This document shows, one piece after another, positions 1 to 8,320 of a stretch of 64,000 nucleotides of DNA (the stretch's first letter is position 1; each line of letters starts with the position of its first letter). Made by a program: the position numbers and the translations under genes. The notes below the pieces were generated by a model. It had not been told where the DNA came from, ran no database searches, and saw nothing but the letters and a program-made list of their open reading frames with translations. Source of the stretch: Fodinibius saliphilus (GTDB taxonomy: Bacteria > Bacteroidota > Rhodothermia > Balneolales > Balneolaceae); assembly GCF_005869845.1 (NCBI RefSeq), contig NZ_VAWF01000003.1, positions 1 through 64,000 of the forward strand, written 5' to 3'.

Positions 1-731
1 TCGGTACAATCATGGATAACCTCGTGGAGATGAAAGGGCTGGCCACGCAGGCAGCCAACGATACCCTCGGCGAAGATGAGCGTGGGTTTATTGGTGAGCA
101 GATTAAAGAGCTCGGCGCCGACATCAACGATATCTCTGATCAGACGGTCTTTCAGGGGTATGACCTGCTGAGTGGAGACGATACCACGGCCACCAAGTCC
201 GGTGCCTTAGAGCTGACCTTCCAGGTCGGTGAACGGGAATCGGATACCATTACCGCGGATCTGGATGCGGTAAACGTAGGTGAGCTGTTTGCCGACGGTA
301 CCAACACCGCCCAGTTGGGTAACGCCAGCGGCGACGGTGCGGTAGCTGACGGATCGGCTATTGAAGCTACGGCTGCCGGAACAGCCGGTGCCACAAACCC
401 AGGTGGAGCGCTTTCTTTTGAGACCGCAGCCGGAACGGCCGCCAACTCCTCTGACTTCCGTTCGTTCATCAACCACATCGATGATGCAATTACGACGATG
501 TCGGAAAACGTAAACGATATTGGAATTACGCAGTCGTCACTGTCGGTCCGTGAGGAGACTCTCTCGCAGTCGATCAGTGCAAATGAATCGGCGAAATCCC
601 GTATTATGGATACGGACTTTGCCAAAGCGCAGAGTGAGAAGGTCCGATTGAGTATCCTGCAGCAGACGGCGACTTCGTCTCTTGCGCAGGCCAACAACGG
701 TCCGCAATCTGTACTCGGATTCCTTGGATAA
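1..731 (+). CDS. Flagellin, 5'-truncated by window edge
   Basis: This is the C-terminal part of a flagellin, the subunit of the flagellar filament, exported through the flagellar type III system. The reading frame is open from the first bases, so the N-terminal D0 helix lies outside the window. The visible part opens with a D1-type helix (MDNLVEMKGLATQAANDT, then an IGEQIKELGADINDIS stretch), continues into a Gly/Ala/Thr-rich variable region at about residues 80-145, and closes with the conserved C-terminal D1/D0 helix (SANESAKSRIMDTDFAKAQS, ending QANNGPQSVLGFLG). These are standard flagellin signatures. GC content is clearly higher than in the next genes. It is followed by a terminator, so it ends its transcript. 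Residue numbering is from the first in-window Met at position 12, which is an internal residue rather than the start. Confidence 0.93.
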   Translation, partial: GTIMDNLVEMKGLATQAANDTLGEDERGFIGEQIKELGADINDISDQTVFQGYDLLSGDDTTATKSGALELTFQVGERESDTITADLDAVNVGELFADGTNTAQLGNASGDGAVADGSAIEATAAGTAGATNPGGALSFETAAGTAANSSDFRSFINHIDDAITTMSENVNDIGITQSSLSVREETLSQSISANESAKSRIMDTDFAKAQSEKVRLSILQQTATSSLAQANNGPQSVLGFLG

Positions 732-765
732 TCCCTGACGGGTTACCCCGTATAGTTAAAGACAG

Positions 766-800
766 ACCCTGTTGTTGCTTCGGCAGCAATGGGGTTTTTT
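766..800 (+). terminator. Rho-independent terminator after flagellin
   Basis: A GC-containing stem (CCCTGTTGTTGC pairing with GCAGCAATGGGG, allowing G-U pairs) with a TTCG tetraloop is followed directly by a run of six T. It lies 35 bases after the flagellin stop codon. Confidence 0.85.
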
Positions 801-948
801 ATTATTATATTAAAGTAGATCTCTTTGTTTTTGAATTTGAATACAATATCATAAAAAGAGATTTTTAGATTTATATAAACTTTAAATTGAGTTACTTTAC
901 GCCATTCCATAAATTCATGTAGCAAAAACAAAGACCGAGGACTTTCGT

Positions 949-1500
949 TTGGATAAAGTGAAGATAATGTCGGCCGAAGATTTAAATCGCACCTACCGGC
1001 GATTTGCCCACCAGTTTTTGGAACCGCATGACGATCCCCAGAAATTAGCTCTTATTGGTATGCAAACTCGTGGGGTTTATATGGGAAAGCGTATTATGCA
1101 GCTCATAGAAAAAGAGTTTGGTTTTAAGCCCGATTTCGGAATGCTGGATGTTACGTTTTATCGTGATGATTTTCGAACACGTCTTAAAATGCCCCAGGTT
1201 AAGGTAACAGAAATCCCTTTCGATCTGTACGAACGTGATGTGGTATTGATGGATGATGTATTATATACTGGCCGAACGGTTCGCTCTGCAATGGATGCAC
1301 TTATGGATTATGGGCGTCCTGCTACAATTAAATTTTGTTGTATGGTAGACAGAGGGCATAGGGAGCTGCCCATTGCTGCAGATTACGTTGGTACCAAGTT
1401 ACCAACCCATGTACAAGAGGAAGTTCGTGTTAAGGTTAATGAATTGGATGGTGAAGATGCAGTTTATGTGGTTCAAAATCCGGATGGGGAGGATCAATAA
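949..1500 (+). CDS. pyrR: PyrR: pyr regulator / uracil phosphoribosyltransferase
   Basis: PyrR-family protein of 183 residues. The family has uracil phosphoribosyltransferase activity and, in many bacteria, binds pyr mRNA to attenuate transcription. The PRPP-binding loop is clear at about residues 98-110 (VVLMDDVLYTGRT), and the family segment DRGHRELPIAADYVG follows at about 134. The chosen start is TTG, because a GAGG at 937-940 is well spaced before it; an in-frame ATG at 967 lacks a good ribosome binding site and is the alternative. The stop overlaps the pyrB start by one base (TAATG), so the two are co-translated. I see no clear PyrR-dependent attenuator in the AT-rich 150-base leader, so regulation by attenuation is not shown here. 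Confidence 0.93.
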   Translation: MDKVKIMSAEDLNRTYRRFAHQFLEPHDDPQKLALIGMQTRGVYMGKRIMQLIEKEFGFKPDFGMLDVTFYRDDFRTRLKMPQVKVTEIPFDLYERDVVLMDDVLYTGRTVRSAMDALMDYGRPATIKFCCMVDRGHRELPIAADYVGTKLPTHVQEEVRVKVNELDGEDAVYVVQNPDGEDQ

Positions 1501-2462
1501 TGGCTGAAGATATTAATTTGGAACAAGGCGATTACGATTTTCCTCATAAGCACTTGCTGGGTTTAGCAGGTTACTCAAAAGATGATATCCAATATGTATT
1601 AGACCAAGCCCAGTATTTTAGAGAAATATTGGATCGTCCTGTTCCTAAAGTTCCAACTCTTCGTGATAAGACCATTGTAAACTTATTTTATGAGGATAGT
1701 ACACGTACGCGGCTCTCATTTGAGTTAGCACAAAAGCGTATGGGGGCTGATGTGGTAAATTTTTCCAAAGGGTCTTCAAGTGTTAAAAAGGGGGAATCAC
1801 TTAAAGACACAATCCAGAATATCAGTTCGATGAAAATTGATATGGTGGTAGCTCGCCATGAAAGTCCGGGGGTGCCCCATTTCTTAACGCGATGCGTGGA
1901 CGCAGCTATTATTAATGCAGGAGATGGAGCGCGCGAACATCCAACCCAAGCATTACTGGATATGTTTACTATGCAGCAGGTATATCCGGATCTTAGTGAA
2001 AAGAATATTGCTATTATCGGTGATATCACGCATAGCCGTGTTGTTCGATCAAATATTATAGGTTTGTTGAAACTGGGAGCGAATGTAACGGTTTGCGGGC
2101 CTAAAACTATGATGCCTGCTTATGTAGATGAGTTGGGAGCAGAGGTTTCACATAATATTGATGAAACCTTGAATTGGTGTGATATTGCAATGGCGCTTCG
2201 CATTCAGCTTGAACGACAAGAAGATGGAACGGAGTTGTTTCCAACAATCAGGGAGTATCATCAGCTGTTTGGTATCACTATGGATCATCTTGAGCAGTAT
2301 CCGGACTTTACAGTTATGCACCCCGGGCCGGTTAATCGTGGCGTTGAAATGGAAAGCGAGGTGGCCGATAGCGATCGGTCAATTATTCTAAGCCAGGTTA
2401 CAAATGGGGTTGCTGTACGCATGGCTATTCTTTACTTGTTGAGTGGTGGGACGCGAATTTAG
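1500..2462 (+). CDS. pyrB: Aspartate carbamoyltransferase catalytic subunit
   Basis: PyrB condenses carbamoyl phosphate with aspartate, the committed step of pyrimidine synthesis, in the cytoplasm. At 320 residues it has the usual catalytic-chain length. The carbamoyl-phosphate loop is present at about residues 65-75 (EDSTRTRLSFE), with the HPTQALLD segment mid-protein and MHPGPVNRGVE near the C-terminus, all diagnostic. A GGGGAGGA ribosome binding site lies within the end of pyrR. The gene is directly coupled to pyrR. No regulatory-chain gene (pyrI) follows, consistent with a PyrI-free enzyme as in many bacteria; other pyr genes are not in the window. Confidence 0.97.
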   Translation: MAEDINLEQGDYDFPHKHLLGLAGYSKDDIQYVLDQAQYFREILDRPVPKVPTLRDKTIVNLFYEDSTRTRLSFELAQKRMGADVVNFSKGSSSVKKGESLKDTIQNISSMKIDMVVARHESPGVPHFLTRCVDAAIINAGDGAREHPTQALLDMFTMQQVYPDLSEKNIAIIGDITHSRVVRSNIIGLLKLGANVTVCGPKTMMPAYVDELGAEVSHNIDETLNWCDIAMALRIQLERQEDGTELFPTIREYHQLFGITMDHLEQYPDFTVMHPGPVNRGVEMESEVADSDRSIILSQVTNGVAVRMAILYLLSGGTRI

Positions 2463-2564
2463 TTACAGGGATTAGGATTTTATTTAGGGAACATTTCTTT
2501 TGCAAAATATGTAGTAGTTGGTGTCTCTATTAACAGACTCTCCCATTTATATAAAATATAGCAA

Positions 2565-3797
2565 ATGAATAGAATTGACGAGATTAACCCCTTGCCTGTA
2601 TTTAAAGGAAAAGTAAATGAACATATAGAGGAAACGCAGCAGAGGATTGAAGAATTAGCCTCTCTTAATATTGATCTTGAAGATTCTGAGCAAAATTTGG
2701 AACCTTTTGTAGAGTTGGGGAAATATATTACTGATTCTCCCATATGTCTGATTAATATATTGGATGCCTATAACCAGTGGACTGTGGCAGGGGAGTTAGG
2801 GGATAATGTTATGGCTAAAGAGAAAAGTTTGTGCCAATATACTATCCAGCAATCTAATGTGTTTGAAATTGCTAATCTGTCACGAGATGATCGTTTTAAG
2901 GACCGTTTTTATGTGAAGAAAGCACCGGCGTTACGATACTACTGTGGAGTACCGATTACTACCAGTAGAGATGTAGATATCGGTTCTATTTGTGTGCTCG
3001 ATACAAAAGAGAAAAGCTTGAGTGATACACAAAAAGAGCAGTTGCAGCATCTTGCAGATATAATTGTTAAGCAATTGGAGATTACTAGAAAGTTTGAACA
3101 GGCAGCCAGCGGATACTACGAATTGAAAGACAGTTTCCATAAACTTAGTCATGATTTGAGGAGCCCAATAAACGGGATTGTGGGGATTGCTGAAACGCTT
3201 AAGCAGGAGGATGAAACTCCTACCAAGGAAGACCTATCAATGATTAAGGAATGTGCAGAGAGTGTGATTGAAGAAATTGATAGTATGCTTTCTATCGTTG
3301 ATAACAGAGAGCAGAATCCAAAAAGGCGGCGAGAGATCCAGTTGAAGAAGTTGGCAGATAAAATTGAGCGTTTGTATAAGCCGCAAGCCAAAAAGAAGAA
3401 TATATCGCTCCAGTTTAATTATGAAGTAGGTGAAGAGGCCGAGATTGGGCACCAAACATTTACAAAACTTATCCAAATAGTGGGGAACTTGGTAGCGAAC
3501 GCAATAAAATTTAGTAATGGTGGAGGTACAGTTACAGTATGTTTCCAGAAAAGCCCTGAGGCTTGCCTGGAGATTACGGTTACTGATGATGGTATTGGAA
3601 TGAATGTCAAACAGATAAAAGCATTTAACAGCGGAGACCTCGTAAAACAGTCGGAAGGTACTGAAGGAGAAGCAAGTTTTGGGGTAGGGCTACAACATGT
3701 ACGTACTATGATAGAGGAATTAGGTGGTAAAATTTCTGTTTCCTCTGAAGAAGGAGAGGGTTCCTGTTTTACTATTTCGCTGATGGGCTTACTTTAG
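2565..3797 (+). CDS. GAF-domain sensor histidine kinase
   Basis: A predicted cytoplasmic histidine kinase of 410 residues with no membrane segment. A short helical N-terminus is followed by a GAF domain (about residues 45-170, containing CGVPITTS and IGSICVLD). The HisKA domain has its phosphoacceptor His at residue 196 in SHDLRSPINGIVG. The HATPase domain has an N-box near 307 (NLVANAIKFSN), a DDGIGM box, and a glycine-rich box (GEASFGVGLQH). The input ligand is not evident, since GAF domains bind varied small molecules. No response-regulator gene is adjacent, so it is probably an orphan kinase. Its 3' end overlaps the convergent EamA gene by 26 bases, so the two transcripts are antisense at their tails. 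Confidence 0.9.
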   Translation: MNRIDEINPLPVFKGKVNEHIEETQQRIEELASLNIDLEDSEQNLEPFVELGKYITDSPICLINILDAYNQWTVAGELGDNVMAKEKSLCQYTIQQSNVFEIANLSRDDRFKDRFYVKKAPALRYYCGVPITTSRDVDIGSICVLDTKEKSLSDTQKEQLQHLADIIVKQLEITRKFEQAASGYYELKDSFHKLSHDLRSPINGIVGIAETLKQEDETPTKEDLSMIKECAESVIEEIDSMLSIVDNREQNPKRRREIQLKKLADKIERLYKPQAKKKNISLQFNYEVGEEAEIGHQTFTKLIQIVGNLVANAIKFSNGGGTVTVCFQKSPEACLEITVTDDGIGMNVKQIKAFNSGDLVKQSEGTEGEASFGVGLQHVRTMIEELGGKISVSSEEGEGSCFTISLMGLL

Positions 3798-4791
3798 CAG
3801 AAGTATTTTTCTTAGCCGGCCATTTCCATCGCGCCAATATGATGCCGGTAATCACTAGGGCGGATCCAATATATTGAAGCACTGTTAGTTGTTCGTTTAA
3901 AAGTACAATCCCGAAAATAAGGCCCATCACTGGTACAAGGTTTTGGTAGGTTGAGGTATGAACAGCTCCTACCGTTTGTAACCCATAGTTCCAGATCAGG
4001 TAGGCAACACCAATAGAAAGTATTCCACTATATAATACTCCGCCGTATGCAGAAGCCGAAATGGTGTGCCATTTTAATTGAAGGATATTTGGCAGGCCAA
4101 TTAAAAATAGAACCACAGCCCCTATAGTCGCCATAATAGCTGAGAATTGGATGGGGGTATAACGATCTAAGAAAGATTTTGATAAAATTGTATAGCCACC
4201 CCAAACAACTGCAGCACCGATAATTGTGACATCCCCGATAAAGGTATCTGAACCTAAGGAAAACGGATCTGCACCGCCGGATACAATAAAAATAATACCT
4301 CCAAATGCAGAAATAACGCCTAAAGCCTTTAAGGTATTCATGCTTTCTAGTTTAAAGAAGTGGCTAAACAGGGCAACCCATACCGGGATAGTACCTAGCA
4401 TAACCGCTGCATTAGCAGCATAGGTATAGTCAATACCAATGATAAAAAGTCCTTGGTAAATCAAGTTTCCTAATAGTCCCATACCTATCAGAGGTAGCCA
4501 ATCTTTTTTGGGAACCGAAAAAGTTTCTCCTCTATAAATTAAGACGATCCAAATAATAGCGGCAGCAAATATAAAGCGTAATCCATTAAAGCTAAGGGGG
4601 TCGATCTCCGATAATGCACTTTTAACAATAGAAAAGTTTAGTGCCCAGATTACAGCTACTAAGAAGAGAGAGCTTTCAACAATTGTTTCTTTAGAAATAT
4701 TCAAGATCACCAATCCTTTCTGATTAATTATAGCTGCTAAAGGTACCATTTTATTCTTGAAGTCTCTTGTTTTAAGAAAATTTAATATCAA
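3772..4791 (-). CDS. EamA-family (DMT) transporter
   Basis: Drug/metabolite transporter superfamily protein of about ten membrane helices in two EamA repeats, placed in the inner membrane; substrate unknown. The first repeat is recognisable from FLVAVIWALNFSIVKSAL and the second from GAAVVWGGYTILSKSFLDR, with the typical loop FNGLRFIFAAAI between helices. The C-terminus is basic (KKNTSAKVSPSAK). The coordinates give the longest frame. The N-terminal 27 residues before the first helix look non-conserved, and a GTG at 4710 with an AAAGG just upstream (or a TTG at 4704) may be the real start. Convergent with the histidine kinase and divergent from tetR. Confidence 0.88.
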   Translation of the reverse strand: MILNFLKTRDFKNKMVPLAAIINQKGLVILNISKETIVESSLFLVAVIWALNFSIVKSALSEIDPLSFNGLRFIFAAAIIWIVLIYRGETFSVPKKDWLPLIGMGLLGNLIYQGLFIIGIDYTYAANAAVMLGTIPVWVALFSHFFKLESMNTLKALGVISAFGGIIFIVSGGADPFSLGSDTFIGDVTIIGAAVVWGGYTILSKSFLDRYTPIQFSAIMATIGAVVLFLIGLPNILQLKWHTISASAYGGVLYSGILSIGVAYLIWNYGLQTVGAVHTSTYQNLVPVMGLIFGIVLLNEQLTVLQYIGSALVITGIILARWKWPAKKNTSAKVSPSAK

Positions 4792-4856
4792 CAGAGAAAC
4801 TTTTAATGGGATAAAGTTGTATAAATAGATCAGTGTTATTAACTTTGGTCACTTTC

Positions 4857-4869
4857 TGACTGACAGTCA
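4857..4869. promoter_or_regulatory. Putative TetR operator O1 (palindrome)
   Basis: A perfect 13-bp palindrome, TGACTGACAGTCA (six-base arms around a central A), lies 20 bases upstream of the tetR start, where an autoregulatory operator would sit. An almost identical copy recurs at 5566-5578. Assignment to this TetR protein is inferred from position and repetition. Confidence 0.6.
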
Positions 4870-4889
4870 TTTAAAGGTAAATTTTTTAT

Positions 4890-5603
4890 ATGGGAACCGA
4901 AGATCGAAAGAAGCGAGAAAAAGAGCAGCGTCGGAATCAGATCATAGATGCCGCGGAAACAATTATTTTTTCAAAAGGTCTTGAGCAGGCCACGATGGAT
5001 GAGATTGCTGAAGAGGCTGAACTCAGCAAGGGTACATTATATCTTTATTTTAAAAATAAAACCGAGTTGTACCTGGCCATTACAAAGCGGGGTTCAACTA
5101 TTTTAAATAATCAGTTTTCCAAAATATTTGCCACTTCCCATAAACATTCCGGCATTGAACTGATTCGTATGATTGGCCAGTTGTACTTGGATTTTGTACG
5201 TGAGCATTCCAACTATTTTAAGGCTTTTATCTATTATGAGTCGCTTAGCAACGTAGAGGAGCTGGAAGAAAGTGAGTTTGCGCAGACTTGTGAGGAGCAT
5301 CGCGAAGAAGCATTGAATTATATGATTCGTGCTTTACAGATCGGAATGCAAGATGGTACTATTGATGACAAATATGATCCCAAAGAATTAGCCCTGGTCA
5401 TTTGGGCTAGTACTCGGGGAATAACAACAGTTACTCATATGCGCTCCATTGGACACCATCTTGAAATGATAGATGAGATGGAGATATCAATCGATTCGTT
5501 GTTTGAAAACTTCCTTGATCTTGTAGGTACTGGTATTGCCACAGAAGAGGCACGAAAAAAAGGACTGACTGATAGTCATAAAATTGAAACATTAGAGGAT
5601 TGA
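4890..5603 (+). CDS. TetR/AcrR-family transcriptional regulator
   Basis: A 237-residue one-component repressor candidate. The N-terminal TetR_N helix-turn-helix is clear at about residues 14-60 (RNQIIDAAETIIFSKGL, then MDEIAEEAELSKGTLYLYF with the characteristic GTLYLYFKNK recognition-helix end). The C-terminal all-helical part would bind an effector, which cannot be identified. It sits immediately before and on the same strand as a complete tripartite RND efflux system, the classic arrangement for an efflux repressor. Two matching palindromes, one upstream of its start and one inside its last 40 bases ahead of the efflux genes, support direct control of both itself and the pump. Confidence 0.93.
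   Translation: MGTEDRKKREKEQRRNQIIDAAETIIFSKGLEQATMDEIAEEAELSKGTLYLYFKNKTELYLAITKRGSTILNNQFSKIFATSHKHSGIELIRMIGQLYLDFVREHSNYFKAFIYYESLSNVEELEESEFAQTCEEHREEALNYMIRALQIGMQDGTIDDKYDPKELALVIWASTRGITTVTHMRSIGHHLEMIDEMEISIDSLFENFLDLVGTGIATEEARKKGLTDSHKIETLED
5566..5578. promoter_or_regulatory. Putative TetR operator O2 upstream of efflux operon
   Basis: TGACTGATAGTCA differs from the palindrome at 4857-4869 at one base in 13, and the match continues one base on each side (CTGACTGAYAGTCAT). It lies inside the 3' end of tetR, 96 bases before the TolC-like start codon, so it could control an internal promoter for the efflux genes. Confidence 0.55.
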
Positions 5604-5674
5604 GTGCGTATTGTTGCTCTCATAATTCCAAAAATATTTATCAACTCTTAATTTTATAAATATCATACCGTGAT

Positions 5675-7192
5675 ATGTTAAATTATTTTCAACCTGTCTT
5701 GAGACATACTTATAGGGCAGTGATACTATTAATCATTAGTACTGTATTTGCCGTTGTTCCGTTATCAGCACAAGTGGATAACAATACTTCAGTTTCAGAG
5801 GTCTTGACTAAAAATAATAAGCTCCAGCTTACCGAAGCTATTGAAGTAGCGTTAGCTAATAATTCACAGATAAAACGATCTGTATTTAGCCTTAAGATTG
5901 CCGATGAAGAGGTTACGAAGGCATGGAGTTCAGTGATGCCAGAAGTTTCTGGGTCCGCTTCATATACGCGTAATTTAGAGATTCCTGTGAATTTTGTGCC
6001 GGCCAAATTTTTTGATCCCCAAGCGCCACCGGGGAAGTTGACTCCGCTTCAATTTGGGACTGATAACAATTGGCAGGGAGGTTTTTCTGTACAGCAAACC
6101 CTTTTTAGGGGAGAGGCCTTTGTTGGAATAAGCAGTTCAAAGATATTTAAGGCAGCACAAGCTGAAAACCTGCGGGCAACGACTCAGCAGGTCGTTACGC
6201 AAACAAGATTAGCTTATTATCGTGTGTTGGTTGCAGAAGAGCAGTTACGATTACAAGAGGCCACCGTAGAGAGATTGAACAAAAATTTAGAAGAAAATAA
6301 GGCACGTAACAAAGCAGGACTTGTTGATGAATATGCGGTATTACAGGTTGAAGTACAGTTACGAAACCAGCAACCGCAGTTAACAAAAGCGCGATATGCG
6401 GTTAAAAAAGCTTACCGTGAACTGAAAGTTATATTGGGGATTCCCCTGAATGTGCAATTTTCGGTAAGTGGAGATCTGAATGCTTTTGATGTAACCTCGC
6501 AACAAGCCATGAAGAAGGTCAATCAGAATTTGAAGCGAGTTGATAATATGACCCCCTATCAGTTTCAGAAGAAAGCTAATGTAATTGATTTAGCTACTGA
6601 CTTGCGAGGGGATGTTCGTGTGCTGGAACAACAAGAAGAGCTAAAGGGACGAGAGATTATGGCAATTAAGAGTAGGTTTTTGCCAACTTTAGCAGCAAGC
6701 TATAACCTTAATTGGACTGCTTCGCAGCCTGGTAGCCCCGTGTTCTTCGGAACTGATGAAACTCGTGCTCGTTCACAAACGCTCGGCTTTACTTTAAGTC
6801 TTCCCATTTTTCAGGGTTTTGAACGATCTTCGAATTTGGATATCGCCCAGATAGAACGGAAAGATATTAAAGAACAAAAACGTGCGACCATACGATCAGC
6901 AAAGAATGAAATACAGTCGGCACGGGAATCGCTTAACCAAGCGTTGGAAACAGCTCCGGCTCGTGCACAAGCACTGGAATTAGCGCAAGATGGATATCAG
7001 AGAGCACAAGCACGCCTTGAAAATGGAATGGGTTCGCAGCTGGATGTGACGAATGCCGAGCTACAGCTCAGGCAGGCAGAGGCTAACTATGCCCAGATGG
7101 TTTATGACTACTTGTCGGCAAAAGCACAGTACGATCAGGCTATTGGGATGGTGCCATTTGTGGATGCTGACGAACAGGAAATTAACGAATAA
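5675..7192 (+). CDS. TolC-family outer membrane efflux protein
   Basis: Outer-membrane channel of a tripartite efflux pump, 505 residues, normal for the OEP family. A signal peptide is visible at about residues 1-33 (hydrophobic AVILLIISTVFAVVPLSAQ). Two OEP repeats follow, each with long amphipathic helices and the family phrases LTLQEAIEVALANN-like (here LTEAIEVALANNSQIK) and LRQAEANYAQMVYDYL near the end. Such proteins trimerise into a barrel plus periplasmic tunnel. It is the first gene of the efflux cluster, with a 23-base gap to the adaptor gene. Substrate cannot be told from sequence. Confidence 0.94.
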   Translation: MLNYFQPVLRHTYRAVILLIISTVFAVVPLSAQVDNNTSVSEVLTKNNKLQLTEAIEVALANNSQIKRSVFSLKIADEEVTKAWSSVMPEVSGSASYTRNLEIPVNFVPAKFFDPQAPPGKLTPLQFGTDNNWQGGFSVQQTLFRGEAFVGISSSKIFKAAQAENLRATTQQVVTQTRLAYYRVLVAEEQLRLQEATVERLNKNLEENKARNKAGLVDEYAVLQVEVQLRNQQPQLTKARYAVKKAYRELKVILGIPLNVQFSVSGDLNAFDVTSQQAMKKVNQNLKRVDNMTPYQFQKKANVIDLATDLRGDVRVLEQQEELKGREIMAIKSRFLPTLAASYNLNWTASQPGSPVFFGTDETRARSQTLGFTLSLPIFQGFERSSNLDIAQIERKDIKEQKRATIRSAKNEIQSARESLNQALETAPARAQALELAQDGYQRAQARLENGMGSQLDVTNAELQLRQAEANYAQMVYDYLSAKAQYDQAIGMVPFVDADEQEINE

Positions 7193-7215
7193 ATACAATT
7201 ATTACTCTTAATACA

Positions 7216-8301
7216 ATGAATAAGCAATTTATACTCATAGGAATTTTATCAGTTGTATTACTCTCTTCTTGCTCTGAGGAACAAAAGCAGGTATCAGAAA
7301 AGGAGCTGGTAAAAACAGTTAATGTTGAAACACAACAGGTTAATCCGCAATCTTTTGAGCGTTACTTGAAGCTCGTTGGTACTGTTGAAGCACGCAATGA
7401 CGTGCGGATTTCAGCAGAAGTCTCAGGGCGCATTCAGAAGTATTTTGTAGACCAGGGGGATGAGGTCAAAAGGGGTGAGCCGATCCTTAAAATTGATGAT
7501 TCGCAGCTTATACGTGAAAGAGAACGTTTAGAGGCAATTACAGCGCAAGCAAAAGAGAATTATGAACGCCTTGAACGTTTGTTTAAACAGGATAGCGTTG
7601 GCTCAGAAATTGATTATCTCAATGCCAAGTACGATTATCAGCAGAATAAAGCATCGTTAGAGGCTGTTAAAGTAAATATTGAAAAGAGTTCTGTTACTGC
7701 TCCTTTTGATGCAACGGTGGAAAATATTGTTCTAGAAGAAGGAGAAATGGCAAGTCCCGGTGCTGTGCTGGTACGTCTTATCGGTACTAATCGTTTACAA
7801 GTTTCTGCCGGTGTGCCTTCTACTTATTCGGATGTTGTGCAAAAGGGAGATCGTGCTGATATATGGTTCGATTTTCAACGGGCCGATACTATGCGGCTTC
7901 CAATTAAGTTTGTAGGAAAAAGTATAGATCCCGGTGCAAGAACATTTGAAGTTGAAATACCACTGCCCTCAGAGTCGAACAGCTATAAGGTAGATATGAT
8001 TGCGAATGTTAAGATAAGAACGCTTGAACAGCAGAACGTCATTGTTATTCCTGCTGAACTGGTTTTTCAGCATAAAGGTCAAAATGTGGTTTATACCGTA
8101 TCCGAAAATGAGAAAGGCAACAAAGTAGCTCGAATGCAGAAGGTCAAACTGGGTGCTTCTTATAAAAATAATGTAGTTGTAGATGAAGGACTCAAAGCCG
8201 AAGATCAATTAATTACAGTGGGCGCGTCTTTTCTACAGGACCAGATGAGAATTAATATTGTAGAGAATAGAGAAGAACAGATCGCTCAAAAAAATTCCTA
8301 A
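7216..8301 (+). CDS. RND efflux periplasmic adaptor (membrane fusion protein)
   Basis: Adaptor of 361 residues linking the inner-membrane RND permease to the outer-membrane channel. It starts with a lipoprotein signal (MNKQFILIGILSVVLLSSC), Cys19 being the predicted lipidation site. A barrel/lipoyl half (VRISAEVSGRIQKYFVDQGD), a short helical hairpin (residues about 95-150), the second lipoyl half (VTAPFDATVENIVLEEGE) and beta-barrel domains follow in the HlyD/AcrA order. It lies 23 bases after the channel gene and 19 before the permease, so a single operon is very likely. Confidence 0.95.
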   Translation: MNKQFILIGILSVVLLSSCSEEQKQVSEKELVKTVNVETQQVNPQSFERYLKLVGTVEARNDVRISAEVSGRIQKYFVDQGDEVKRGEPILKIDDSQLIRERERLEAITAQAKENYERLERLFKQDSVGSEIDYLNAKYDYQQNKASLEAVKVNIEKSSVTAPFDATVENIVLEEGEMASPGAVLVRLIGTNRLQVSAGVPSTYSDVVQKGDRADIWFDFQRADTMRLPIKFVGKSIDPGARTFEVEIPLPSESNSYKVDMIANVKIRTLEQQNVIVIPAELVFQHKGQNVVYTVSENEKGNKVARMQKVKLGASYKNNVVVDEGLKAEDQLITVGASFLQDQMRINIVENREEQIAQKNS

Positions 8302-8320
8302 CGCGTAGTATTAGTTTATA

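Noticed and set aside
152..697. A 181-codon minus-strand frame opposite the flagellin gene.
   Set aside because: It is a shadow of the GC-rich flagellin coding strand, with no domain and no plausible start signals.
800..948. A PyrR-dependent attenuator ahead of pyrR.
   Set aside because: The leader is AT-rich with no terminator/antiterminator pair or conserved PyrR-binding loop that I could see.
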